Origin: Linum tenue
Lineage: Eukaryota > Streptophyta > Magnoliopsida > Malpighiales > Linaceae
Assembly (NCBI GenBank): GCA_946122785.1
Contig: CAMGYJ010000010.1
Location: forward strand, 35,567,608-35,631,607
Direction of reading: 5' to 3'
DNA: 64,000 nucleotides
Part shown: one piece after another, positions 20,323-31,456 of the stretch
Layout: every line of letters begins with the position of its first letter
How positions within the stretch are numbered: the stretch's first letter is position 1
Translations under genes and position numbers: made by a program
The notes under the pieces: model-generated
The model's database searches: none
What the model was told of the DNA's origin: nothing
Seen by the model: only the letters and a program-made list of their open reading frames with translations

Positions 20323-22969
20323 ATGGGGTACTACTGGACCGCTAGAGCCGCGGACATGAGGTCGCCCATCCAGCACCGTCAAGTTCCAGCAAATAACTTT
20401 GAGGTGAGCACCTCTGTCATCACCATGCTGCGCGGTTCGGTGGTATTCCGTGGCAAGGAGGGGGAGTGCCCCCGATCACACCTAAGGCGATTCCACGAGC
20501 TCATCGATGGGATCAAGATCAATGGGGTCCCAGCTGATGCAATCCAACTGAGGTACTTCCCATTTACTCTGGAGGGGCAAGCCAAGGAGTGGCTAGACAC
20601 TCGACCTCCAGGCTCGATCACCACGTTCGCCAACCTGCCGGACAAGTTCCTCACCCGCTACCATCCTCCGTCCAAGACGGCGGACCTGCAGAAGAAAATT
20701 ACCCACTTTGCTCAAGACGAAGATGAGACCATTCGGGATGCTTGGGAGAGATACACCAGTCTCTTCCTCAAGTGTGCCAACCATGGTTTTACCGACGCCT
20801 TCAAGGTGGGCAGTGGGCACCTTCTACCATGCCCTCTTCCCAGAAGACAAGCAGCTGATTGATTCGGTTTGTGGCGGGAACATGCTGACCAAGACGCCAC
20901 CGCAGTTGAATCAGCTCTTTGAGGAGATGGCAGAGAAAGGATATGATTGGGGCACTGCTAGGAGGTCGAGGCGAGCACCAAGCCGAGGTTTACATGCTGT
21001 GGGCACCCACTCTTCTGATTTGGTGCAGGTTGTGTCTAAACTGGTCTTAGCCATCGATCAGAATGGGATAATTACGGGGACAGGGCAACAACCGGCAATG
21101 CGTTGCCAGTGGTGCGAGAGCGCCCATCATACTGTAGAGGACTGTCAGGCCATGCGTGATTCTAGTACACCCCAGGAGCAGGTGAACTTCATCAACAATG
21201 TCCGGTGCAACGACCCATACAGTAACACGTACAATGAGGGATGGCGCCAACATCCAAATTTCTCCCGGAGTGGCAATGGCAATCCGAAGCCACCTGGCTT
21301 CCAAGCTCCGGCAGCTAGTTTTCCGAACCAGAGGCAGCCATACCAGCCTCGCCCAGGCAAGATGCAGCAACATCAACCACTTTATCAGCTCAGACAGGGG
21401 CAGGCCTTTCAACAGCCCCCACAGTAGCAGTACCTGCAGCCTGGTGCATCTCCATCAGTCCCAGCACTGGGCGATCTCGTGTCAAAACTGAGGGATCTAA
21501 TGACTACCTTGGCCAGCACTAGTACCCAAAAGTTCAATAAATTGGAGCAATTCATGGAAGTGGCTGCAGGCAAATTCATGGAGATTGAAGCTGGCCACAG
21601 AAACCAGCAGGCACTCCTACAGGATATGGACACCAAGATCGGGCACTTGGCAGATGCCCTTGCTTCTAGACCAACTGGCACACTTCCTGGCCAACCCCTG
21701 CCGAATCCCAGAAATCATAAGGAGGGGTTGCATGTCATTATGTTGAGAAGTGGGACTGTGACTGCGGATGCACCGCAGAAGAGTGCTAAGAAGGTGACCC
21801 AGATCACCCCAGAACCCGAAGAAGACCTAGTGATGGAAAAGGAGCCAGAGGCTCAAGCTCCAAAGCCACAACCAGTAGTGGCTGAATACAAGCCTAAGCT
21901 TCCCTTTTCCCACCAGGATTTACAAAGACAGGCTGGAGGCAGAGTTCGGAAATTTCTCGTCCATGCTTAGGAAGCTGAATGTTCAAGTGCCCTTCATGGA
22001 GGCACTATATCAGATGCCTAAGTATGCGAAGTTCCTGAAGGAGCTTCTCTCAAAGAAGCCGAAGCTGAGCGAGCTAGCCACTGTGGAGCTCAGCGAGGAG
22101 TGCTCGGCCATTCTGCAGAACAAGCTTCCGTAGAAGCAGAAGGACCTAGGTAGTTTTACTATCCCGTGCTCTATAGGTAAATTGCATGTAAAGAGGTCCT
22201 TGGCGGATCTAGTGCTAGTATTAATGTGATACCATATAAATTGTTCAAGAAACTAGGCCTAGGTGAACCAAGTGCAACTAGGATTAGTATTCAACTAGCT
22301 GACCGATCTATAGTTCATCCTAGGGGCATAGTGGAAGACCTTCTGGTTAAGGTTGGCAGATTCTTTTATCCTGTGGATTTTGTTGTCTTGGACATCAATG
22401 AAGACACAGAAGTGCCCCTTATACTAGGAAGGCCTTTCCTGGCCACCGCCAAGGCTCTCATAGATGTGCATGATGGGACCTTAGTCTTGAGGGATGACGA
22501 GGACCAAATATCATTTTCCATTACTAATACTCTCCCTGCTTCATCACCTTTGAATGTTTTTTCTCACCAGGAGCACGAGTCTGTCGTGTATCCTTTTGTG
22601 CTCCCCATTTTGCAAGACCCCCCTCCCATACCTTCGCCGCCACTCCCGTCCACTTCGTTACTAAAAGAAAATATCAAGGAGGAGTGGCGGCCGAAACTGC
22701 AGGTAGCTAAGCCTGCCCAAAAGATACCCGGAGACCACTATGAGCTAGTCCCGCCTCCTAAGCCTCGACCGCCTTGGCCATCCGAGTATGCACTCGCTTG
22801 CATCCTGTCGGATGGTCAGGTCGAGTTGGTGAGTGCTGGTGGTCACACCCGTCGTGTGCATGGCCACCATCTGAAGTTGTACCTCAAGAGTGATGTGGAT
22901 CCGCTCTTGGAGGCATTCCTTCACCTCTATGAGTATCCACCCTACTGGCGTCCAGCTAAAAGACGGTAA
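20323..22969 (+). pseudogene. Element A gag-protease-integrase-tail polyprotein
   Basis: Gag capsid homology runs from MGYYWTARAADMRSP (20323) through the Retrotrans_gag core (LEGQAKEWLDTRPPGS). A zinc knuckle CQWCESAHHTVEDC follows near 21103-21150, then a Gln/Pro-rich spacer and a coiled segment. The aspartic protease region (about 22140-22520) has the active-site SLADL...ASINV word broken by a one-base deletion. From 22226 a single open frame continues from protease through a proline-rich spacer (about 22600-22790) to VHGHHLKLYL and WRPAKRR, which match the integrase C-terminal tail of the complete element. There is no reverse transcriptase, RNase H or integrase core. Lesions: a 7-base insertion near 20812, TAG 21425, a frameshift near 21915, TAG about 22131 and a deletion near 22210. 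The ancestral product would have been a packaging-competent gag-protease with an integrase tail. Confidence 0.8.
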
Positions 22970-24245
22970 AGAAGCACTTGTGGGGAGGCAACCCCACCAA
23001 GGTTTGTTTTTCTTTCGTTTGTTTTTCGGTTTGTCCACTTGGAACTATGGTTTCTATCACCCAGTGTGTTTTGATGACTCTAGACCTGCTGAGTGGTACC
23101 ATTTCCAGTCCCCCGACATTCCGTATTCCCGGTAACATCGTTTCCCCTTATCTTTCCCTCTGCTCCATTAAGGGCAATGTCGTGCTTAAGTGTGTGGGGG
23201 GGGGGTGTTTATCTATTTTTGACTGGTAGATGAGTTTGTGTTCTTGGAGCCTAGTCCACTGTCCAATTTGATGAATTGAGGGCTCCAAGTACTGTTCCCT
23301 GCAAAATCCTGCTTTGTATGCTTTGAATTGACAGTCTTTATGGTGATATGCAACCTAGGGAGGTAGTTGTAGCACTATGGAGGATGTTGAAGTATAAGAT
23401 TTTTTCTATCTATCTCTCTGTTGTGTCGGTTGATTTTGTGAACTAGTGGATTTAGGACCGTTGATTCATGTGGTATTGATGACTCCTCTTATGTTGTGTT
23501 GTGGACTCGTGTATCGAAAAAGGGTGCTCAAGTGTGAAATAAAAAAGCAGTTGGTCCTCCATGTCAAAAATTTGAAATTCTAAGACATGGGGTAAGCCCA
23601 ACGTGTGTGGCACCGTTTATTGCACAAAATCGGGTTTTGGAAGAGATTTTAGTGATCCTTGGTGGGGTAGGCCTACAAGGTGAAGCTAAGTTGTCTCTAG
23701 TACAAGTAAAATTTACACCCGTTGAACGTTTTGCCTACTTGAGGATGTGTTTTTAAGGGCACGGATAGAGCTTCCGACCACCTTAATTTCATTGACCCTC
23801 CACATGAAGTGAGGAATAGGAGTTAAAAGAAGTACTCTAGCGAGTGACCGATGTACAGAAACTGCTCTTGCTCACCTAATAAGGGCAGACCGCACATACA
23901 AACTGCAGTTGGAACCCCAGCAAAGTAAACCAAAAAGAAAGAAATGAAGAAACAAATAGTAAGAAGAAGGGGTTCCAACAAGTGAAATGAAATGAAAGAG
24001 CACCCGATACAATGAGTCCTAGGTTGTTGAATTGTGTGAGTCTCCTTATCCATGAATTGACTGTCTTAGTTCCACTGCTTCTCATGATCCTGGCTTGAGT
24101 CTAGTACTTGCATTGAGAGAGATAGGGGGCGTCTTAGAAGACCAGTCGACCTCGTAAGTTGCTAAATGATCTAGAAAATCCTCTGCCGATGATCGGGGGT
24201 GCATGTTGCTATAGTGGTCTGGAGAGTTGCATTGGTTTGAGTTAG
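22970..24245 (+). other. Element A 3' non-coding region
   Basis: After the TAA comes AAGCACTTGTGGGGAGGCAA (22973-22992), shared with the other three Athila-like elements, and a purine tract with CATTAAGGGCAATGTCGTGC (23165-23184) leading into a run of G. The remainder is non-coding. It lacks the CACGGCCGTG palindrome block found here in element 2. Confidence 0.75.
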
Positions 24246-24286
24246 GTTTGCTTAGGGACAAGCAAACAGTTAAGTGTGGGAGAATT
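24246..24286 (+). promoter_or_regulatory. Hairpin plus polypurine tract, element A
   Basis: GTTTGCTTA and CAAGCAAAC around GGGA form a 9-bp stem with one mismatch (24246-24267), followed by AAGTGTGGGAGAATT (24272-24286) and then the LTR start TGATGAC. The same arrangement occurs in all four Athila-like elements of the window. Confidence 0.8.
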
Positions 24287-25221
24287 TGATGACTTGATAT
24301 ATACACATGTTTTTATCCAAAGGAGAGGGAATCGAGTTTTTGAGCAAAAAACAGAGCCCTAGAGAGAGAAAGTGCGAAGAACACATCCTAGAGGTGATTT
24401 TGGAGCTGGGTTTCATCAATCGAGCTTGGAGATCATCATAGGAGTAAAGATCATCATCCCATAGCAGATTTTCCTCATCTTTATGAGTATGACTACTCTG
24501 ATTTCTGTTTTCCTCTCTCTCTCTCTCTATGGAGTAGAGCCTCACTTGGGTATGAAGAACCCTAGTTCCATGTGTTAGGGATCTTGATTGTAATAACTTG
24601 GGATTGTTATACTGATTGGTTATAATCGATTGATGCATGATTCATTGAGTCAATTGAAGTCTGATTATCTTTTCTTGATTTCTGCTGCAACCTGAGATAG
24701 ATAGAAGCTGATTAGGTTGTTAGAGCTTCATCAATCGGTAGTGGTAGATTGGTTATACGAGAGTTAATCGATTTACTGCTTTGTACTGGAACCCAATTCC
24801 AGCAGTAGAGTTCTGTGTTTACTGCCTCAGCAGTCTATCCCGGTGAAGGTTAGTCGCCTGCCGGTTAGCCTGTCTGAGAGGGCTTGGTCAGCTTAAGAGA
24901 TTCCAAACTACTGTCGGATCTTTCGCAGTTTAATCAACTGTTAATCAACCCAGGGTAATTACAACTGTGACCTAACTAAGGAGCTAGGGGGACTCATTCC
25001 CGAGTGACTCTCCCCTTGCTAAAGAATTTTGAACCATTTCCTGCTTTCTTACTGCTTTTAGTTAAAACCACAATCACTCGACTTAGTTTGCTAGATAATA
25101 AATAATCACGGAGTAGGCAGTAGATCTAGGCCTCGGGTTGACAAATAGAGCTTGCCACTTATTGCATTCCCATACTGCGATTGCACTTGGTCGCAGTTTG
25201 GTGTTGTGTTTTAGCGTGTCA
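24287..25221 (+). mobile_element. Element A 3' LTR (935 bp)
   Basis: Begins TGATGACTTGATAT and ends TTTAGCGTGTCA. The R-U5 part matches the LTRs of elements 2 and 3 (GAGCCCTAGAGAGAGAAAGT, GCTGCAACCTGAGATAGATA, the ending GTGTTGTGTTTTAGCGTGTCA). About 400 bp of U3, including the palindrome block present in element 2, is missing. Confidence 0.85.
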
Positions 25222-26400
25222 ACAACCTTATGAAAAACCTTCAAATTACTAGACATGTGATTGAAACAGGTTGTGTCCATTAACTAAGGCTTAGAATTAC
25301 CTAACGCTTGGAGATAGGCAAAAGCATAATTAATGGCTGCTGGGAGAGATTTTTGTATTACCTAGGCAACCAATTTCTCAACGGCAGCTAGCCATCAGCG
25401 AGCCACCAGCATGATCGACTGCTTGCGTCGCATAGGCAGCAGGACCTGGAGGATAGTCGACACGAGCAGGCCTATCACCATGGCCAGGAAGTGCATTAGT
25501 GCGAGCTTCGGGTCCAACAGCTTGATGTCTCTTAAGAGTGCGGCAATCACTAATTATATGGCCAGTGTGTTTGCAATACCTGCAAAAATTCCTTTTTCAA
25601 CAATGTTTCTGAACATGTCCCTTCTCGACACAGTAGAGACACTTGAGTGCGGTGGTACGAACTCGTCGTTGAAATTGCGCATGATTAACAGCATAGGCCG
25701 AGTCACTTGTCTCGTGTTGAGAGTCAACACTGAACATAGCCTCCCCGGCTTCGGGACAGACATCAAGCCTCTCCTGGGTACGGAGCCGAGTTTCTTCTTG
25801 GATCGAACGGGCAAGGACACCCTCAAACTTCATATTATCCCGGTTCAGAAGGCTAGCTCGCACCGTTTCGAATTCAGGTCTCAATTTCATTAGAAACTGC
25901 ATTAGGTGGAATTGAGCTCATTCGGCCTTGACCTCCTTCGAGACAGCAGCTGGGCGAAGAGAGGCTAGAAGAAGGTCATGCTCCGTCCATAATCGGACAT
26001 AAGAATTGTAATAATTAGCGACATCAAGATCTCCCTGCTTGAGGAGAGCCAATTCATTTTCGATCTCGAACTGCCGAGCGGAGTCTTTCATGGTGTACGT
26101 AGATGCTAGATGCACCCACATTTCACCGGCGGTGGAGAAAAGACGTAACCCTAAAACGATAGTCGGATCAACGGAACCAAGAAGCCACGATTTAACCCTA
26201 GCATTGTGCATGGTCCATTGTTCGAGCGCCTACTCAGTAGTGGGCGAAACTATAGGCTTTGGCGAGGTGCCCTCGAGAATTGGAAGAAGACCCTTCCCTT
26301 CAATAAAGATTCGGAATTGAAATTCCCAGACTGCATAGTTCTTCGAATCCAAACGAATGCTGAGACGATCGGAATCGTCGGTACCTTGCTCTGATACCAT
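25222..26400 (-). pseudogene. Ty1/copia gag and start of protease
   Basis: Minus-strand reading starts MVSEQGTDD at 26400 and gives a UBN2-type copia gag: LDSKNYAVWEFQFRIF, WTMHNARVKSWLLGSV, RLFSTAGEMWVHL, ANYYNSYVRLWTEHD, LRPEFETVRASLL, then the zinc knuckle CLYCVEKGHVQKHC followed by a second CRYCKHTGHIISDC. Further on, DTTCFNHMSSN near 25265 is the copia protease region (family form D-S/T-G-A...H-M). In-frame stops occur at 26230 and 25918, and the frame is lost beyond 25400. The reading frame is cut at 25221 by insertion of element A. Gag would form the cytoplasmic particle in an active relative. Confidence 0.85.
26388..26399 (-). promoter_or_regulatory. Copia primer-binding site overlapping the gag start
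   Basis: The minus strand reads TGGTATCAGAGC (iMet-type). The gag ATG uses the base immediately before it, so primer site and first codons overlap completely (ATG GTA TCA GAG C). Confidence 0.8.
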
Positions 26401-26600
26401 GTTAGACATTATGAAATAAACCTAAAAAAATAGAGACAACGCATTAACTTGGTATCCCTGATTATCTCAGTACTATTCCACGGGAGAGCTGTGAAGCTCT
26501 CCAAGCTGATAATCTGATTAATCTGTATAGTCGATTTAGAATACAAGAAGGAGAAGACTCTCCTTATATACGACCCCGCTAGGGTAGCCGGCCAACCCAG
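26401..26600 (-). mobile_element. Copia 5' LTR, about 200 bp
   Basis: In minus-strand sense the LTR ends ...AATGTCTAAC(A) just before the primer site. It contains a TATA box CGTATATAAGG (forward about 26563-26573). The upstream limit is uncertain; TGGGTTGGCCGG at 26599 is a reasonable start because LINE-type coding begins just beyond. Confidence 0.6.
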
Positions 26601-26882
26601 ATTGTGTCCTGTGCTGGTTCTGTGGGCATTAAGCATCGACGCAACCTCGTTCGTGATACCTTATTGGACATCTGTTACAGATCTATGATTTCTGCCAGTA
26701 GGGAGGTTGATATCGGTTTGGTTGATGGGCATGACAGACCCCTTCGTCCTACGGATTTGCAGCTTTATTCCTGGGACAGGGGGCGATATGTGTGTGTCGA
26801 TTTGACTGAGTCTTCTCTGTGTCTTAGGATGCGGGGACTCGGGCGGCCGCATACATTTTGTCTAGACTTAGCTTTGCTATAG
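26600..26882 (+). pseudogene. LINE-type / retrogene C-terminal fragment
   Basis: The plus strand encodes SVGIKHRRNLVRDTLLDICY and then VDGHDRPLRPTDLQLYSWDR and VCVDLTESS, ending TAG at 26880-26882. A similar block (VKxRHNLVRDxLVDIC...LRPADLLLxxW...CxDVT) is common at the 3' end of plant LINE-like reverse transcriptase ORFs of unknown precise role. No reverse transcriptase motif is present here, so only the tail remains. It is adjacent to, and cut by, the copia LTR. Confidence 0.55.
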
Positions 26883-29436
26883 CAAAGGGAGTGGGGACCC
26901 AGATTGTATCTCGGCTACCCACTAATTTTGTGTAGACTTTTGTTTGTTCCTCCTCTTTTTTTTTTCTATAAGGAGATACAAACTGAAAGCTACATGTAAG
27001 AGTTTCCTACTGAAGGCTGCGTGTAAGAGTTTCCTACTTAAACATTACAAAACTCTGCTCAGTTATGCACTTGCATCTCTAAAACAAAAGTATATTTAGG
27101 GAAAATTGTGTTGAGTTGAATTGAGGTAAACCCTCCTTTCTTCCCACCCATCTGAATATGTGTTGTACCACATCGACTAGAAAGAAGAAAATCTATTGGA
27201 ATAAGTTTACAAGTGTCGTACATTAACATCAACAACCCTCTTGACGAAGAGAATGGGCCCTTCATGGGTCCAGGAAAGTCCCCGGGCCATTTCCTGCTGA
27301 GATGCAGCCCTTGAATACAGGAGCCCTTCGGGCATGTTGGAGTAGGGCAGAGACGTGTGTGGAGCCCAGTGACTCTGATGATGGCCCGAAGATATTGGCC
27401 GCCTGCAACAGCTATTCACTTGGCTCAAATATTGAGCTAACTGAACGGGTCTTACCCTCTAGAGGGTACTATTTTTTTATTTGGGCTTTGGTCTCACGGC
27501 GCAATATATAATAATGTCTGATTTTGAACCGTTGATGTGGGAATGGATGCCTATAATAGAAGAGGACTAGTTCAAGTGGTCATGCGTCATTTTTTTCTTT
27601 TCTTTCGGTAATTGTGGTCACACATTGGAGAAAATGTCATAAGAATTCCATCTCAAGCACAATTTCCTGATCGACATAATTACTGATTTGCACAATTAGG
27701 GTGTAGCCCTTAATTCATATAATCGTGAAAGAAAGACAAAAATAATTAAAACAAAATAAATATATATGTGAAACTAATAGTCACAACAATAACATAATAC
27801 TTGCAAACTAGAGTTTTGGGTAATATCTTGTAATAAAAAAATCATATACAGATTAGTGTTTGACAAGGATCGCTATTTAAATCAAAATCTTCTAAAATCA
27901 AATTGATTTTGTTTTGGGCATATAAGTTTTACCATCGTTTTCGACACACCAATTCAAATATAATTGTTTCTTCTTCGTGTCCAAAACTCCAGCCAAATTT
28001 GGTGAATTTGATTTCGAGTTTGTACTTGATCGGCTTTCATTCATGTACGAACCCACCCGTAATCCGCACGAATAACAAGCAACGAAATAGTTTCTTTCAC
28101 AAAACCAGGCTAGAAGCCCACGAAAAAAAATTGGGGACAACAGTGGAAAGGAGGCCCATGATACGTTTGGAGGGCCCATCACCCTGCACGAATCACAAAC
28201 GAGGAAGACGGAAAGCTCGAGGAAGAAGGGGGATTTGGAGTCAGTAAACAATAAAATTCATCTCAGTTTGAATATTTTGGTTTGTGGGGGCGGCACGTAG
28301 TCATCTTGTTAATTAATTCGTATTCTTCTTCCTTAGCCTTACACAAGAAGGCGTTATCCAATCCAAGAATCCACCGCCCACTATAATAACAACCTCAAAA
28401 GAATTCAACCATAATAACTACCAACGGGCAACCTACCTTCCGCCATATACCAACGGACACTTAACTGTGTACGTCGCTCGCCGTGTAATATGCGTGTGCA
28501 TCAAGTCAAACCTAACGAAGCATATATAAGGAATAACTTTTAGGAATATCCAAATCCCAAAGTTTAGGGCGTGATTTATTACTGTTGATGATATAGTCCG
28601 TCTTTGATGAGTCATGACTAAGCCAGTAGCTGCCTGGAACAAGGGGTAATTAATTAAGTTGATGGGGACGTGGGACACGTACGTTGGTTGATGACCTAAA
28701 CCCACCCAGCTGGGGAATGGGGAGCAGGATGAGGCAACCGTCCGTCGATGGTGAAATGTGGCTGAAGCTGCCTGGCGGAGCGGAAAAAGTGAGAAAGAAA
28801 CTATAACTGTATTTTGAATTTTCATTTTCCTTTCTTCTATCACCGACAGCTTCAAAAGCGATGAGATTGAGATGACCGACCGACCATTCCTTTTTCTTAC
28901 ACACTAAACTACTGTTGTTGAATGGAATATTAATATCGACGTGCATGGATTTGGTAAACTTAATTAATTGTTAAGCTGGGTACCACCTCCCATCCCCCAG
29001 CTGTTCCTTCTTCCGCCTCTTCCCTCACTTTCTTCTTTGACTATATGTGATCTTTATAGTTAATATCGGATCCCACATACGTATTAATAACCGCCTAAAC
29101 TTGTGCTTCATTTGAATAATGGTACAGCTCAAATCTCTATTTGCACTAGAGATTAATTAATGCAAGAAAGAGGATAATGACATTTCAGGATCATGAGCTT
29201 TCTCCTTTGAACTGTTTAACATTGTACGTAATGGCATTCCAGGATTGTATAATCAGTTTTCTCGGGTGATCAACTTTCTAACGTTATACATATTTTGACG
29301 ATCGACAATAAAATTTTAGCCCATAATTAAGTTAAATTAAATATATCGTCTCATGTTGTATGTAGCATGCGGACAAATTATCTCGCTGCTTATACAAGTG
29401 ATCATATACTCCCTAGCTAATGATGACCATGGTGAG
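26883..29436. other. Intergenic, no supported gene
   Basis: About 2.5 kb of mainly AT-rich sequence. Short frames at 27207-27428 (minus) and 27898-28251 (both strands) have no recognisable domain. CCCATC/GATGGGG and CACGTG-like words near 28665-28680 are isolated. No RNA gene or inverted repeat of note was seen. Confidence 0.4.
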
Positions 29437-29829
29437 TAGAGGTGGCAATTAGGATCCAAATCCATAAATCCAATCCAATCCATCCACCAAATTATCCACT
29501 TTATCCAATCCATTTAAATCCAATTCATTTGATCCAAATCCAATTGGATTGGTGGATTCATGGATTAATCCATGGTTCCAAATGGCAAATTACGATTTGG
29601 TACCTATATTTTTTATATTTTACATTTTGGTACCTAAAATTTATATTTTTATACAAATTTTTTCATTATGACATTTTAGTACCTAAACTTTTCAAAATTT
29701 ACATATTGGTCCAAGCCTTGGATGTCATTTGGATTCATTGATCAATCCATCAATCCATGAATCCACCAATCCATTGGATCCATGGATCCACCAATCCAAT
29801 CCACGAATGCGATTCAATTGCCACCTCTA
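29437..29829. mobile_element. hAT-type MITE, 393 bp, copy 1
   Basis: Perfect 14-bp terminal inverted repeats (TAGAGGTGGCAATT ... AATTGCCACCTCTA) with an exact 8-bp target duplication ATGGTGAG (29429-29436 and 29830-29837). The interior is rich in CCAATCCA/TGGATTGG words that are themselves inverted between the two halves. It is non-coding. Confidence 0.9.
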
Positions 29830-29837
29830 ATGGTGAG

Positions 29838-30540
29838 ATACGAATTATAAATCTTCTTGTACAAAGTCATTGCCTTTATCATTGGATCACGCCCATGAAA
29901 AAATTTAGCCGGTAATATATCCCATCATCGTGGAAAAATTACAGGGAATTGACTGATAGTAGTAAGGTAACAATCACTACCACAGTAACAGTAACACCTT
30001 CCCCTAAACGTGTGGACAACGGTCATAAAGGATAATATAAACTGATTCTATCCTGAAGTGACAACTACTCCAAGATTATAGTTAGCTTTCGGGTCCCTCC
30101 AAATCCAGGAAAAATCACCCACTGTTGGATACCTTGCCTCATAAGTTATTCATCCACACAGAGAAAGGTGGGAAGAAATTAAATTACGTACCCCATAGTT
30201 TACTGTTGGCCCAATCCAAGCCATGAAACGTGGTGTGGCGGTTGCAATCTTTACCCAAAATAAACGTTTTCATTGATTTTGTAGCTAGCAGGAACATACA
30301 CTGAACAAACGTTATCCTATAAATTGTCGGTTCGCCAATCCAACAGGTTTCTTTTTAAACTATTATCCTGTTCACAATCTCCTTTCCCTTTATCATCGAC
30401 AAAGAAAAAAGTACAGCAATATTCACTGCCTCACCATTCACCAGATCACAGTTACTTATATCATAATAATGCTTGGATTTGTAATAAAGTAAAAATTAAT
30501 GAATCTTATCTCCACTTCTCCAGTCCACCCCGATCAAATT
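29838..30540. other. Intergenic DNA upstream of GolS
   Basis: AT-rich, no gene supported; distal upstream region of galactinol synthase. A minor AACGTGTGGAC word lies near 30008. Confidence 0.4.
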
Positions 30541-30550
30541 AGAGGAGAAG

Positions 30551-30556
30551 ACCGAC
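30551..30556 (+). promoter_or_regulatory. DRE/CRT core ACCGAC
   Basis: ACCGAC, the core bound by DREB/CBF factors, about 900 bp upstream of the GolS start codon. Confidence 0.45.
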
Positions 30557-30645
30557 GCCACAGTGCAGGCCCAACAAATTAAACAATAAAAAAGGCCCAA
30601 AGCTCAAATCTCCAGCCCACCCTGATCCAACGCGATCCAGCCACC

Positions 30646-30686
30646 CCACGTGGCAGGTAGACCCGGCCTGTGAATGACTCGCCGAC
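30646..30686 (+). promoter_or_regulatory. G-box/ABRE CCACGTGGC and DRE core GCCGAC
   Basis: The palindromic CCACGTGG core (30646-30653) and GCCGAC (30681-30686) lie 28 bases apart, about 780 bp before the GolS ATG. This pairing fits the known cold, drought and ABA control of galactinol synthase genes. Function here is inferred. Confidence 0.5.
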
Positions 30687-30795
30687 ACTTGGCCTCAGCA
30701 CATACCCTCAAGGTGCCACGTAACCAATCCCGCGGGTCCCACGCAAAGGCGGGGTCGGCAACCGGGACAAAGAACCACTCCTCTTTCAATTTCCA

Positions 30796-30803
30796 CCACG
30801 TGT
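30796..30803 (+). promoter_or_regulatory. ABRE CCACGTGT
   Basis: CCACGTGT, a strong match to the ABA-responsive element, about 655 bp before the GolS ATG and near the G-box/DRE pair. Confidence 0.5.
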
Positions 30804-31311
30804 TCCTCCTTCGTGGCACCTCTAATGGTTCCCCGTTGTGGGTCCCACGCGCGCCCCTTTCCCCCCCTACCGTGAAATCTGGAGAACAACAAATAACCAT
30901 TTTCCGTAATTTGGCGCTAAGGTTAAAAGACCGATTTAATTAAATTTAATTTCCAAATTAACCGTAATTTCTAGGTAAGTGAATGGTGTACCATAAAATC
31001 AGCAGTCGCTAGGTTGTCTGCAGCAGTAGCAGGCTAGCAGCTGGGGAAAGGTCTGGAGAAGGGATCTTCTGGTATCTTCCCTCCAGCTTGTTTGAAAATC
31101 ACTCTTTTCTCCGAAGCCGTCCGATGCGTTTTGATCCTCTGCCAACCGTCCGATCGCGGACTCCACCCTCTAGTAACTTCTCCCGTGGACTGGACACAGA
31201 TAATTTAAATTAAGAAAAAGAATTAATCTCCCCACCACATTAATCACCCTTTTCTTAAAACATAATCCATCTTAACCAATCACAAATTCCCACCGTCGTC
31301 CCCATTTCTCC

Positions 31312-31318
31312 ATAAATA
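31312..31318 (+). promoter_or_regulatory. GolS TATA box
   Basis: ATAAATA in the context TCCATAAATAGATCC, 139-145 bases before the ATG, with a CCAAT motif at about 31276. The leader after it is A/C-rich and free of upstream ATG codons near the start. Confidence 0.65.
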
Positions 31319-31456
31319 GATCCCTCCCGTAGCTCCAAACTCCACCACAAGCCATCCAACCAAATCACAAAGCAAACAGAAGAAGAAAAAGAGATTCCAA
31401 ATTCCCTCAATAGCCGTTCCACTCAAACATCAACAGTTTTTTCCATTTCGCTACAA

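Larger units (their letters stand above)
20316..25221 (+). mobile_element. Element A: 5'-truncated non-autonomous Athila-like LTR element
   Basis: Homology to the complete element at 35280-47612 starts abruptly at about 20316 (CAGACCATGGGG, inside gag). It continues through gag and protease, skips reverse transcriptase, RNase H and the integrase core, resumes at the integrase C-terminal tail and the post-pol motif, and ends in one LTR (24287-25221). The 5' LTR and primer site are missing. The 3' LTR end (GCGTGTCA) abuts ACAAC (25222-25226), within copia protease sequence. Confidence 0.85.

Noticed and set aside
27207..27428. 73-codon minus-strand frame as a gene fragment
   Set aside because: No motif, splice context or homology that I recognise; too little to support.
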